Shown in pieces: positions 17,641-26,411 of a DNA stretch of 64,000 nt; within the stretch, counting starts at the first letter, position 1; the number at the start of each line of letters is the position of its first letter. The stretch is from Caldilineaceae bacterium (lineage in GTDB: Bacteria > Chloroflexota > Anaerolineae > Caldilineales > Caldilineaceae): positions 1 through 64,000 of the forward strand of contig JACKBA010000015.1 in NCBI GenBank assembly GCA_020634815.1. The letters run 5' to 3'. Made by a program: the position numbers and the translations under genes. Below the pieces are notes generated by a model. It had not been told where the DNA came from and made no database searches. It worked only from the letters and a program-made list of their open reading frames with translations.

Positions 17641-17958
17641 TTATAGGGGAAACGGATCGGCTGAAGGCGAAGAGACAATGAGTTGCAGACTCTCCGATAG
17701 CATGGCTTTCAGTTGAATGTATTGCCGGTAACGGCCGGCCCACCACATCCTTTCTCTGTCGTCGCCCGCTTCGCCGTTCTGATATTGCTGGAAAGCCTCG
17801 GCCGATGAGATGCCATATTTCGCCTCCAGTTCGATGAGTTCGCGCTGCAAGGCGAGCAACTTGTCGACTGGATCGTACTGTTCGCTGGATTCGCGCAACT
17901 CTTTGCGGAATTGCTCGGTCGATGGAAAAGATCCTGAATGATACTCGATTGGGGACAT
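17641..17958 (-). CDS. Small partner of the TumE-like gene, possible antitoxin
   Basis: This 105-residue protein starts at an ATG with GAGGTGG 4-10 bp upstream (17963-17969 on the plus strand reads CCACCTC), which settles the start over an ATG four codons earlier. The sequence is helical and charged (LLALQRELIELEAKYG, then DRERMWWAGRYRQYIQL), with no recognisable HTH DNA-binding domain. TumE partners described elsewhere carry an HTH, so this would be a different antitoxin type. The function is inferred solely from its position 12 bp ahead of the TumE-like gene. A structural or unrelated small protein remains possible. Confidence 0.5.
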   Translation of the reverse strand: MSPIEYHSGSFPSTEQFRKELRESSEQYDPVDKLLALQRELIELEAKYGISSAEAFQQYQNGEAGDDRERMWWAGRYRQYIQLKAMLSESLQLIVSSPSADPFPL

Positions 17959-18067
17959 CGGCCACCTCATTCCTGAATCGAAGACAACACGTGAAGATGA
18001 CGCAATTATACACGGCCCCGAAGTGTCCTGAAACTTTGGCGCCTGAATGCCCTTGATTGTCCAGGGG

Positions 18068-19150
18068 CTATTCTGTCGCCAGGATCTCGTGCACAGCGGC
18101 GATCAACTCATCGGCGTCGGCATCATCGCTCACCAGGTCGATCTGCTCCGCCGCAGCGAGGCCTAGCCCCAGTTCCACCGCGCGGGCGATCTGCTCCTGC
18201 GCGCGCACCGGCCCTGTCGCTACCTGCGGCGTCGTGCCGAAGTGGCGCAGCAGGGCGACGCCCACCGCGTCGAGCGCCACGCGGTCGCTGCCGGCCAGCA
18301 TGACCTGCGCGTCCACCAACTCGCCGCGGTCCGGTCCGCCGCTGACAAACGCGGCGACGCCGTCCATGACCACCAGCGCCGGCGTATAAGGCGCGTTGGC
18401 CTCGGCGATCATGGTGCGCTGGTGCTCGGAGCCGTGCAACTCGTTCATGTAGTTGTAGCTCTCGCCCGGCAGATATTTCCCCACCAGTCCGATCGTGTTC
18501 TTGAGCGACAGGGTGAAGTGCCCGCCAAAGCGGTGTGTCTTGAGACAGCAAAGTTGCACGACGGTATCGGCCTCGCTGACCAGCCTGGGAAAGGGGAAGC
18601 CGCGGCTCCAGTGGCTGCCGGGCACATCGACGATCTCCCAGTCGTCGGCGCCCAGCTCGTCGAGCACGACCAGGTCGAAGCCAAGCTCTTCGGCCAGCGC
18701 GTCGATGCCCAGTTGCGCCATCACCTGGCGCGTATTGCCCATTCCGCTGCGGTCGGCCACGGTGATGCGCTGCGCGCCGGCGGCCTGCAACGCCTGCACC
18801 ATGCCGCGCAGAATGTCCGGGTGGGTCGAGCCGGGCGCGGGGTCGGCGCTGTTGAAGTTCGGCTTGATGACGACCTGCTTGCCCGCAACATCGGGCACGC
18901 CGGTCAGCTCCAGCAGGCGGCGCAACCCGTCGTTGCGGTCGCTTGTTCGGACGAGCGCTACCTTGGCGCGCGTGGCTGTGTCTGCCGCTGAGGGCGCCGG
19001 CGTGATCGTCGGCAGTGGAAGATTGGCGGTCACGGGCGCGCATGCCGACAGCGCCAGCGCCGCGCCGGTCGCCGCTGCGGCGTGGACAAAAGCGCGGCGG
19101 CTGATCACTCGTTCAGCGGCTGAGGTGGGGCGGTGGCTTGATCGCGTCAT
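18068..19150 (-). CDS. DUF362 family protein, Tat-type lipoprotein
   Basis: The 360-residue product starts at the ATG at 19150, with GGAGG about 9 bp upstream; the longer open frame to 19243 has no such site. The N-terminus reads SRRAF followed by a hydrophobic Ala-rich stretch and a lipobox-like LSAC, which suggests Tat export and lipid anchoring. The body has the DUF362 layout: VALVRTSDRNDGLRRLLEL, then VIKPNFNSADPAPGSTHPD, then VQLCCLKTHRFGGHFTLSLKN with the conserved LKTH and SLKN segments. Family members are usually associated with iron-sulphur or uncharacterised redox roles; no ferredoxin domain is present here. It lies 99 bp downstream of the GT39 operon, so it may be its last member. 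Confidence 0.8.
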   Translation of the reverse strand: MTRSSHRPTSAAERVISRRAFVHAAAATGAALALSACAPVTANLPLPTITPAPSAADTATRAKVALVRTSDRNDGLRRLLELTGVPDVAGKQVVIKPNFNSADPAPGSTHPDILRGMVQALQAAGAQRITVADRSGMGNTRQVMAQLGIDALAEELGFDLVVLDELGADDWEIVDVPGSHWSRGFPFPRLVSEADTVVQLCCLKTHRFGGHFTLSLKNTIGLVGKYLPGESYNYMNELHGSEHQRTMIAEANAPYTPALVVMDGVAAFVSGGPDRGELVDAQVMLAGSDRVALDAVGVALLRHFGTTPQVATGPVRAQEQIARAVELGLGLAAAEQIDLVSDDADADELIAAVHEILATE

Positions 19151-19249
19151 GTTGGGTTTCCTCCAGACACTCACGGCACAGGCGGCGGTGCGCCTGGTTC
19201 CATCGCTGGCTTCCAGCATACCGCATTCCGGCGCAGTGACCAATGCTCG

Positions 19250-21826
19250 TCACTGCACTTCGATCGTGGCGATAGCCGCTTCCGTGCCGATGACCGTGCC
19301 GTCGGCGGCGCGCATCTCTAGCCGTTCGCCGGTGGCGGGGTTATACATGCCGCTGATGAGCGTATACGTGCCCTGCGCAGCATCGGGTGCGATGGGAATC
19401 GTGTACGGGTCGGCGATGATGTCGCCGGCAAACCACTGGCCGGTCGGGTTGCGGTCGCAGACAGGCATGCCGTCGACCTGGCCGGCCTTGGCCGCGGTGG
19501 TGAGGTCGATGACCTGGTTGAAAACGGTGTAGGCGTTCTGCATGGGGCGCAGCGCATGCCAGTAGAGCGTGAGGGTGACGGCGCCGCCCGGCGCCACGGT
19601 TGTGCTGTCGAGCGCATAGCCGAGCAGTTCGATCTCGTCGCCCAGGCGATAGTCCAGCCGCTGCGGGATCATCGGGTCGACCACGCGGCCGCGGCGATCG
19701 ACAAAAGCCGGGTCGGTCAGTTCGGCGTCGAAGCGAGGGGCCACATCCTCCAGGGCAACAGTCTCGACGGCATACTCGCCCGGCTGGTCAAAGAGATGCA
19801 GCTTGGGCTGGCCCTTCACCGTGACAATTTGGCGCAGGCTGAATTCGTTGGCCACGTTCTCCAGCAACTCCTGGGCGGCGGCGTCGGCCTGCGGTTCCGT
19901 GCGGCTGGCGACGATGTAGTACTGATTGCCGCGTGGACAAGCGCCGGCGCCGCGCGTGTACCAGTCTACGACCTCGGGCTTCTCGTTCGTGAGGAAGTTT
20001 CCGGCCATATTTCCATTCGCATAGTCAAGACCAGCGGCTTTCCAGCCGCTATTGTGGGGAAACCCAAAGATTGCCACTTCGGGGGGATTGTCAAAAGGCA
20101 TCCAGTAGCCGGCCGGGCGATTCTCCGGCCAGGTGCGCAGGACCTCGACCTCGGCGTAGACAAAGAGGCGGTAAAGATAGAAGCCGAAGATCATGACCAG
20201 GGCAGCACCGGCCAACGCCGCACCTGTTTGTACCAGCGAGGGGGCGGCGCGCCTGCCGGCCGCAGCGACCGCACGCCCTATCACCATGCCGCCCAATAGA
20301 ACCCACGGGATGAAGAAGGTGTAGACGTGGGAATTGGGCCGCTGTACGACAAAGAGCGAGAAGACCAGCAGCGTGCCGAACCACCACCACAGCAGTCGCT
20401 CGGCCGGTTCCACCTTAGGCAGCAACCACGGACCCAACAAGACCAGAGCGAAGAATATCCACGCTTGGTCGGCGCCGCCGATGGTGAGCCAGTCGGGCCG
20501 AGCCAATGTCACAACCAATCCAGCACCGGCTGCAAGGGTGGCGAGCCACGCCCACGGTCGCGCCAGGTTGCGCACGTAGACACCGGCCAGCGCCGCAAAT
20601 GCCAGCGCCGCGAGCAGGAAGATGTAGTAGGCCGTGCCGTAGAGCGAGGCGCGCTGGAAGAAGTCGACCAGATTGTTGTAGGGGAAGCCGCCGGCATCGA
20701 CGCGGTAGCCGACGGCATAGGCATAGGCTGCGGTGAAGGTCGGGTCGCGCACGAAGGGCACGGCGAAGAGCAGCACCGGCACGGCAAAAAGCAATGCTGG
20801 AAGCGGCAGGGCACGCAGCAGTGCGGTCGGCTTGACGCCCGTGCGCCACAGCCGCCACAGAACGTAGAGCACCGGCGCCAGGATGCCCGCCGCTTCGTAG
20901 TGGCCGAGGACGCCCAGCGCCATGAGCAACGCGGCCACAGCCAGGTAGCGCCACAGGGCAACCCGCATCTCCAGCATGCGCGACAGTACGAGGATGGTCA
21001 GCACCACGGCCAGGAAGACCAGGCTCTGGTACTGGACGATGCGGGCAAAGGCGACGAAGTAGCCGGTGACGGCGGCGAGCAGCGCGGCGCTGAGACCGGC
21101 AGCGGGGCTGAATAGCCGCGCGCCGAGCAGCAGCACGCCAAGCAGTGCGGCCAGCCCCGCCACGGTAAACGGCAGCCTGGCCGCCGTCTCGTCCATCTGG
21201 CGCGTCACGGCGTAGGTCGCGGTCTCCACCAGGATCTCGCCCGGCATCTTCTGGTGGGCGAAGAGGGCGTTCTCGTAGCCCTCAATGACCTCGCTGGCGC
21301 GCAGCATGACGCGCGCCTCGTCGCCCTGGAATTCGCTGTAGCCGAGATTCGGCACGCGCAGCGCCGCACCAATCACCAGTATGAGCAGCACGCTGAGCCA
21401 GAGTGCGCGGCGGCTGGGCCACGGGTTGCCGGTTTCACCTTCCCGAAAGCTCGCAGCTTCCGGGAAGGTGGTTGGCCAACGCCAGAGTGCAAAGACGGCA
21501 ACGACCAGCACCATATTGGCCGGCAACAGGATCTGCCACCCTGCAATGCCGCCCGGCAGGTAGCTGATCGCCAGTGCGGTTGTCATCAGCAGCATCAGGC
21601 CGATGCCGACCCCGTAGAGAATCTTTTCCAGCCGGGAGCCATCGTCCTGGCCGTAGCGCGCGCCCAGCAGCCACTCGGCCGCCAGTATGCCGGGCGCGCC
21701 GCCGGCCACCAGCACGAGCGCCACGCGCAGCGCCACCGGCAGCATCTCCAGCCAGACGAGTGCGCTCGCCACGGCCCCGGCGACAACGGCGGCGAAGACG
21801 AGACGCCGCGTGTAGGTGTCCGTCAT
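19250..21826 (-). CDS. GT39/ArnT-like membrane glycosyltransferase with C-terminal beta-sandwich
   Basis: The 858-residue protein has the same plan as the protein at 13626-16253: hydrophobic N-terminal helices, then LGYSEFQGDEARVM with the acidic pair D169-E170, then MDETAARLPFTVAGL, a polytopic core to about residue 570 and a strand-rich C-terminal domain (LGDEIELLGYALDS to YTLISGMYNPATGERL). The two proteins share long similar stretches, for example GYFVAFARIVQYQS against GYYVAFARFVQYQS, so they are paralogues. It likely transfers a sugar from a lipid-phosphate carrier on the outer face. The start overlaps the stop of the next upstream gene by 4 bp. Confidence 0.87.
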   Translation of the reverse strand: MTDTYTRRLVFAAVVAGAVASALVWLEMLPVALRVALVLVAGGAPGILAAEWLLGARYGQDDGSRLEKILYGVGIGLMLLMTTALAISYLPGGIAGWQILLPANMVLVVAVFALWRWPTTFPEAASFREGETGNPWPSRRALWLSVLLILVIGAALRVPNLGYSEFQGDEARVMLRASEVIEGYENALFAHQKMPGEILVETATYAVTRQMDETAARLPFTVAGLAALLGVLLLGARLFSPAAGLSAALLAAVTGYFVAFARIVQYQSLVFLAVVLTILVLSRMLEMRVALWRYLAVAALLMALGVLGHYEAAGILAPVLYVLWRLWRTGVKPTALLRALPLPALLFAVPVLLFAVPFVRDPTFTAAYAYAVGYRVDAGGFPYNNLVDFFQRASLYGTAYYIFLLAALAFAALAGVYVRNLARPWAWLATLAAGAGLVVTLARPDWLTIGGADQAWIFFALVLLGPWLLPKVEPAERLLWWWFGTLLVFSLFVVQRPNSHVYTFFIPWVLLGGMVIGRAVAAAGRRAAPSLVQTGAALAGAALVMIFGFYLYRLFVYAEVEVLRTWPENRPAGYWMPFDNPPEVAIFGFPHNSGWKAAGLDYANGNMAGNFLTNEKPEVVDWYTRGAGACPRGNQYYIVASRTEPQADAAAQELLENVANEFSLRQIVTVKGQPKLHLFDQPGEYAVETVALEDVAPRFDAELTDPAFVDRRGRVVDPMIPQRLDYRLGDEIELLGYALDSTTVAPGGAVTLTLYWHALRPMQNAYTVFNQVIDLTTAAKAGQVDGMPVCDRNPTGQWFAGDIIADPYTIPIAPDAAQGTYTLISGMYNPATGERLEMRAADGTVIGTEAAIATIEVQ

Positions 21827-24075
21827 GGCGCCACCTCGATTGTGCCGGCGACCGCATAGTCGCGTTCCTCGCCCTCCTGCACTGTCGTCAGCCGCTGCCA
21901 GTTCTGCGGCGAGTAGAGGCCGACGAGCAGGTCATAGTGCTTGGGTGCGGCGTCTTCTGCCACATTCAGCGTCACGTGCTGGGCGATGATGTCACCGGGT
22001 TCCAGGCCGCGCAGGGCGGTCTGCCAGCCGTCGAATTCGGCCACCTTGGCAGCGGGGTCGCCATCGACGAGGTGTACGAACGCGGAGATCGGTGCGCCGC
22101 GCGTCGGCGCCGGTTGCGGCATAAGCGTGCTGCCAACCAGCCAATACAAAGTAAGTTCCAGCGGCTCACCAGCCTGCACCTGCCTATTTTGGTTCGTGTA
22201 GCCAACTAAAGTCAACGCATTACCAAAATCTGAGTTCACTGCCTCAAAGTCATCAATACTGCTTGTATCAAAGCCTTCTCCCAGAGGAAAAACCGTTGCG
22301 TCGGGCGTCTCCAGCCACTTGACCATGGAACGTGTAGATGCGGCGTCCAGCCCAAGCTGATCGAGAGGCACCTCCCAGAGCGGCTGTCCGATCACGGTAG
22401 GGCGGGCCACGGTCATATCTGGCGGATATGCGAAGTCGTACAGGTAGATGGAGTAGCCGGCGCGGGCGTCGGGCGTGCGGTCGCGGAAGTGCTTGTAGAG
22501 GTCGACCGTTTCCGGCGTCATCGTGCCGGTGCGTAGGGCGGTGGCGCTGATAGCATACCAACCGGGTTCAGGCGTGTAGGGATTGTAGGCATTGATCTCG
22601 CGGCCCTCCATGAAGCGCAGATAGGAGGGTAGCGGCCGATAGCGTACGCCATAGGCTTCGGGCGCAGCTTTGCCAAAATAGGCCAGGTTGACGCTCTCGA
22701 TTCCCTTCTCGTCCATGACCTGGCGCAGGGCAATTAGATCCTGCCCCCAGTCGAGGTTGGAATCGACGAGGATATTGCTCCAGTTCTGCCAGGGCCCTGC
22801 CAACTGGTTGAAGTAGGACTCGTAATGCGGGGCGATGCGTGCCGTATCGGCGACCAGTATGACGCCAAGCAGCGCGCTGACTGTCACCGTGCGCCAGGGC
22901 CGCGCATAGAGCCAGGGCATAGCCTCGGCCACGTAGCCGCCGAGCAGCAGCACGAAGGGGATGCCGGCCAGCATATGGCGGAATCCGATGTTGAGCACCT
23001 CCGTCATGCCGAGCAGGAGCAGCAGCGCGGGCAGCAGCCACAGCACGCACAGCCGGCGCAGCGTTCGATTGCGTGCCAACAGGGCGAAGCCGGTGAGCGC
23101 CAAGAGCAGCTCGACCAGCGGTAGTTTGACGCCGGCGGCGACGAAGAAGTAGTTCCACCAGTAGCGATTGGACGCCTCGCCCAGGAAGAAGTCGACGCGC
23201 GCACCTTGCAGGTCGAGAATGCGAAAGACCGTATTCCAGAACCACTGCCAGAAGTGAGGCGCAGGAAGCGGCAGCCACGCCGGCAGGAACGTGACCGGCC
23301 CCACGCTAAAGCGGAAGAGCGCCCAGATTACGCCGGTTGCGGCCAGCAGGGCCGCGCCCAGACCGAGCCAGCGCTGCCTCCAGTTCGCGCCGCCGGGCAC
23401 AGTCGGTTGAATCAACAGGGCCAGCCCGATGACGGCCCACACGAGCGCGCCGTTGTATTTTGTCCCCATGGCCAGCCCGGCGAAGATGCCCGCCAGCAGC
23501 ACGTTGTGCCAGCGTGCCTGTACGAGCCAGCGCCACCACCACCAGACGGCGAGCAAGGTAAAGAGCGACAGCGCCAGGTCGGTCGTGACGAAACGGCTGT
23601 GGGCGATGAGGTTCGGCTCGAAGACGGCCAGCAGCAATGCCAGCCACGCGGCCCGCGCCCCCATCATCTGCCGCGCGGCGAAGAAGATAGCCGACACCAG
23701 CAGCACGCCCAGCAGCGTGACCATCCACCGTGCGCGCAGCAGCATGGCTTGGGCGTCGTTGCCGCTCTCCCACACAAAGATGTCGGAGAAGAGAAAACGG
23801 TCACCGGCCGCCCAGCTTGGATGGTCGGTGGGCAGGGTGATTGTGTCGTCGCCGAGCAAGGGCAGGGCGGCAATCAGCCCGGCCAGCGGCGGGTGATTGG
23901 TCGCCAGGCGAAAGTCACCCGTGCGCAGGTAGGAGTAACCGGCAGCCAGGTGATATTGCTCGTCGAAGGCAGCAGACTTGAGCGTGGAACTCCAGCCGGC
24001 CTGCGCCGCAAAGAGCGCAAGCGCCGCGAGCAGGAGCAGCCACTGCCACCACCTCATGCGGGACGGGGTCTGCAT
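21823..24075 (-). CDS. GT39-like membrane glycosyltransferase with C-terminal beta-sandwich
   Basis: The 750-residue protein starts with a transmembrane helix and then has a PMT-like first loop, STLKSAAFDEQYHLAAGYSY, with the acidic pair D38-E39, followed by NHPPLAGLIAALPLL. Multiple helices continue to about residue 410. A soluble segment (LVDSNLDWGQDLIALRQ, YAISATALRTG) and a C-terminal sandwich (FGNALTLVGYTNQN to LLVGLYSPQNWQRL) follow. The LDWGQD segment is common in this group of GT39 proteins. It starts 2 bp after the stop of the upstream membrane protein and overlaps the next gene by 4 bp, so the three are co-translated. Confidence 0.85.
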   Translation of the reverse strand: MQTPSRMRWWQWLLLLAALALFAAQAGWSSTLKSAAFDEQYHLAAGYSYLRTGDFRLATNHPPLAGLIAALPLLGDDTITLPTDHPSWAAGDRFLFSDIFVWESGNDAQAMLLRARWMVTLLGVLLVSAIFFAARQMMGARAAWLALLLAVFEPNLIAHSRFVTTDLALSLFTLLAVWWWWRWLVQARWHNVLLAGIFAGLAMGTKYNGALVWAVIGLALLIQPTVPGGANWRQRWLGLGAALLAATGVIWALFRFSVGPVTFLPAWLPLPAPHFWQWFWNTVFRILDLQGARVDFFLGEASNRYWWNYFFVAAGVKLPLVELLLALTGFALLARNRTLRRLCVLWLLPALLLLLGMTEVLNIGFRHMLAGIPFVLLLGGYVAEAMPWLYARPWRTVTVSALLGVILVADTARIAPHYESYFNQLAGPWQNWSNILVDSNLDWGQDLIALRQVMDEKGIESVNLAYFGKAAPEAYGVRYRPLPSYLRFMEGREINAYNPYTPEPGWYAISATALRTGTMTPETVDLYKHFRDRTPDARAGYSIYLYDFAYPPDMTVARPTVIGQPLWEVPLDQLGLDAASTRSMVKWLETPDATVFPLGEGFDTSSIDDFEAVNSDFGNALTLVGYTNQNRQVQAGEPLELTLYWLVGSTLMPQPAPTRGAPISAFVHLVDGDPAAKVAEFDGWQTALRGLEPGDIIAQHVTLNVAEDAAPKHYDLLVGLYSPQNWQRLTTVQEGEERDYAVAGTIEVAP

Positions 24076-24077
24076 GG

Positions 24078-26177
24078 CTATGGATAGCTCCGGACATCGA
24101 CAGCATTGTCGGCGGACGGCAGGCTGGTGGCAGACACCGGCAGCCGCTCGCCTGTGGCCGGATCGTAGAGGCCCACGATCACGTGCACAGGGGACTGCGC
24201 GGCAGCGGCGTCCAGGGCGATGCGGTAGTCATCGGCGATGAGAGTGCCAGGCGTCCAACTGCTTGTCGGCGCGCTGCCCGCACCGGGCACCTGGTCCCAC
24301 TGGCCGAGCATGTTGCCCGCGGCATCGACGACATGTACAAAAACCGTGTAATCGGTCGCGATCGGCGCCGTGGCATGCCAGAAGAGCGTTGCATAGAACG
24401 GATCGTCGAGTGTATCCGGCAGGTGGGCGGCGACGAGTTCGAGGCCGCCGTCAAAGGCCGCCAGGGATGCCGCCGCACCGTTGCAATACCAGAGTTGCAC
24501 GCCGCCGATGTCCTCGCGGGTCGCGCATGCGCCGCTGTTGCCCAGGAAGTCGACGACCGTTTCGCTGTCGCCCGGCGCGCGCACGTAGAGGAACGGCGTC
24601 TGTGCTGCCAGCAGCTCCGGCAGCGGCTCGACACGGTCGGGGCGCCCGCCGGCCATGATCAGGCGCCCTGGCTTGTCCAGCAGGGGGCGCAGTTCGCGGC
24701 TGACCGTGAGGTTGGACGAGACGATGGGCAGCGCAGCATCGGTCGCATTCAGATAGAGGATTGCCGGGCGCAGCGGCGTTGTGGCAAGGCGCCCGGCAGC
24801 GTAGGTGTGCAGGAAATCGGGCACGAACCAGAGCACGACCAGCACCGTGGCCAGCGCGGCGATCACGGGCGCAAGGCGGCGGGCAGCAGGACGAAAGAGC
24901 ATCCAGCCCAGGTCGGCAGCGATGGCGGCGAGCACGATGGTGCGCAGGATGACGATTACCCACAGCAGGCGCGTGTAGTCGACGCCGAGGATCGCCTGCG
25001 TCGCCGGCGGGTAGTTGGGGCCGACCAGGTTGAAGTAGACCGGGTGCTCGAGCAGGACGAAGCCGCTAAGCAGCAGAGCGTAAGTAAGCCCGCGTGCGTT
25101 GGGCCAGACGAGCACGAGAAAGGGCAGCAGATAGAGCGCGTACTGCGGGTTCCACGCCGGGTAGGCCAGCAGCAGAATGGTGTAGGTGAGCGCGGCAAAG
25201 GTGACAACGCGCCAATCGTCCTGGGGTGGCTGCTGGCGGCGCCGTGCAACGTAGAGCATGACCGCTCCCAGCGCCATCCAGCCCAGCCAGACGATCCGCT
25301 GCGGCACCTGCGGGTCATACTGGCCGACCTCTGAGGCAGGATCGAAGGGGTCGCCGACGACCTTGCCCAGGCGCAGAAAGCCGTCGGCCAGCGCGTAGAG
25401 CGTGCTCCAACCGGTGCGTTCTGTGAGTGAACGCAGGGAGGCGAGCGTCATCGTCGGGCCGGTGACATAGGCGTAGGCATAGACGCCGGCGACGACGGCC
25501 GCCGCCACGAGCACGGCAAGCGCGATGTCGCGCCAGCGCCGTGTCACCAGCGGCGTGACGGCCAGGATAGCCAGCGGCACCAGCTTGAGCAGCCCGCCGA
25601 TCCCGGCCACCAGCCCCGCCAGCGCCATGCCCCAGCCCGAGCGCACGGTGAGCAGGATCGTCAACGCCAGGATGATGGTCATCGCCGGCAGGGCGTCATA
25701 CCAGCCAGTGAGCATGAAGACGGGCAGGAAGATGCCGGCATAGAGCCACGCCACACGCAGGCCGCGCTCGCCGTAGAGCCGCCGCGCCAGGATATAGAGG
25801 CTGACGAACGTGACGGTTTCCGCCGCGACCATGGCCGCACCAAAGATGGCGGCATACCAGAAGCGGTCATCCTCCCAGACCGGGAAGAGACGGGCAATAC
25901 GGTCGATCCAAACACTGAACCAGGCGAAGAGCGGCGGGTACTCCGACCAGTAATCGCGATAGGGCAGAAATCCGAAATCCTGCCAGCTTGCGCGCGAGCG
26001 ATAGTAGATGAGGTCGGAGTAGTCACGGATGTAGCCGCCGGGGCGCATAAACCAGACAGATGCCAGCCGAAAGGTCACGAAGGTAACCAGCAGCAGCAGA
26101 AAATCGTGATGGGGTTGGAGTCGCTGGCGCCAGGTTGCGCGTTCAGCGGAAACAGGTGATGGGTCCGGGCCGGTCAC
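24078..26177 (-). CDS. Polytopic membrane glycosyltransferase-like protein (GT-C type) with C-terminal beta-sandwich
   Basis: The frame is open to 26315, but the first 46 codons are basic and unlike a protein N-terminus; a GTG at 26177 just before the first helix (DFLLLLVTFVTFRL) is a better start, giving 699 residues. The first loop has DYSDLIYYRSRASWQ and then DYWSEYPPLFAW, the acidic GT-C pattern of mannosyltransferase-like (GT87/GT39-related) proteins. About a dozen hydrophobic segments follow. The C-terminus has the same sandwich type as its neighbours (ATLFWHATAPIATDYTVFVHVVD, VIVGLYDPATGERLPV). It is the first gene of the 26177-19250 operon and diverges from the gene at 26412. Confidence 0.78.
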   Translation of the reverse strand: MTGPDPSPVSAERATWRQRLQPHHDFLLLLVTFVTFRLASVWFMRPGGYIRDYSDLIYYRSRASWQDFGFLPYRDYWSEYPPLFAWFSVWIDRIARLFPVWEDDRFWYAAIFGAAMVAAETVTFVSLYILARRLYGERGLRVAWLYAGIFLPVFMLTGWYDALPAMTIILALTILLTVRSGWGMALAGLVAGIGGLLKLVPLAILAVTPLVTRRWRDIALAVLVAAAVVAGVYAYAYVTGPTMTLASLRSLTERTGWSTLYALADGFLRLGKVVGDPFDPASEVGQYDPQVPQRIVWLGWMALGAVMLYVARRRQQPPQDDWRVVTFAALTYTILLLAYPAWNPQYALYLLPFLVLVWPNARGLTYALLLSGFVLLEHPVYFNLVGPNYPPATQAILGVDYTRLLWVIVILRTIVLAAIAADLGWMLFRPAARRLAPVIAALATVLVVLWFVPDFLHTYAAGRLATTPLRPAILYLNATDAALPIVSSNLTVSRELRPLLDKPGRLIMAGGRPDRVEPLPELLAAQTPFLYVRAPGDSETVVDFLGNSGACATREDIGGVQLWYCNGAAASLAAFDGGLELVAAHLPDTLDDPFYATLFWHATAPIATDYTVFVHVVDAAGNMLGQWDQVPGAGSAPTSSWTPGTLIADDYRIALDAAAAQSPVHVIVGLYDPATGERLPVSATSLPSADNAVDVRSYP

Positions 26178-26411
26178 GGTGCCTCGAGCTATTGTCGATA
26201 ATCGAATGCAGCGATTGCGCTGCCTGGCCTGGTGCAATTGCCTGCACCCTGGCGCAGTGATAGTATGCTTCGCTATGTGCCGCGGCCGGGGCGACAAAGC
26301 GTGCCGGTCGCACACTGAAGGTGTACTCTAGCGCAGGCGCTGGAGATCGACCAAACCTGTGGCGCGCAAGATGGCGGCGGAGATAGAACGCGGATTGTAC
26401 GGATTGGGCGG

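Noticed and set aside
18123..19043. 306-codon frame overlapping the DUF362 gene
   Set aside because: Shifted frame of the DUF362 gene; Arg-rich sequence without domain features.
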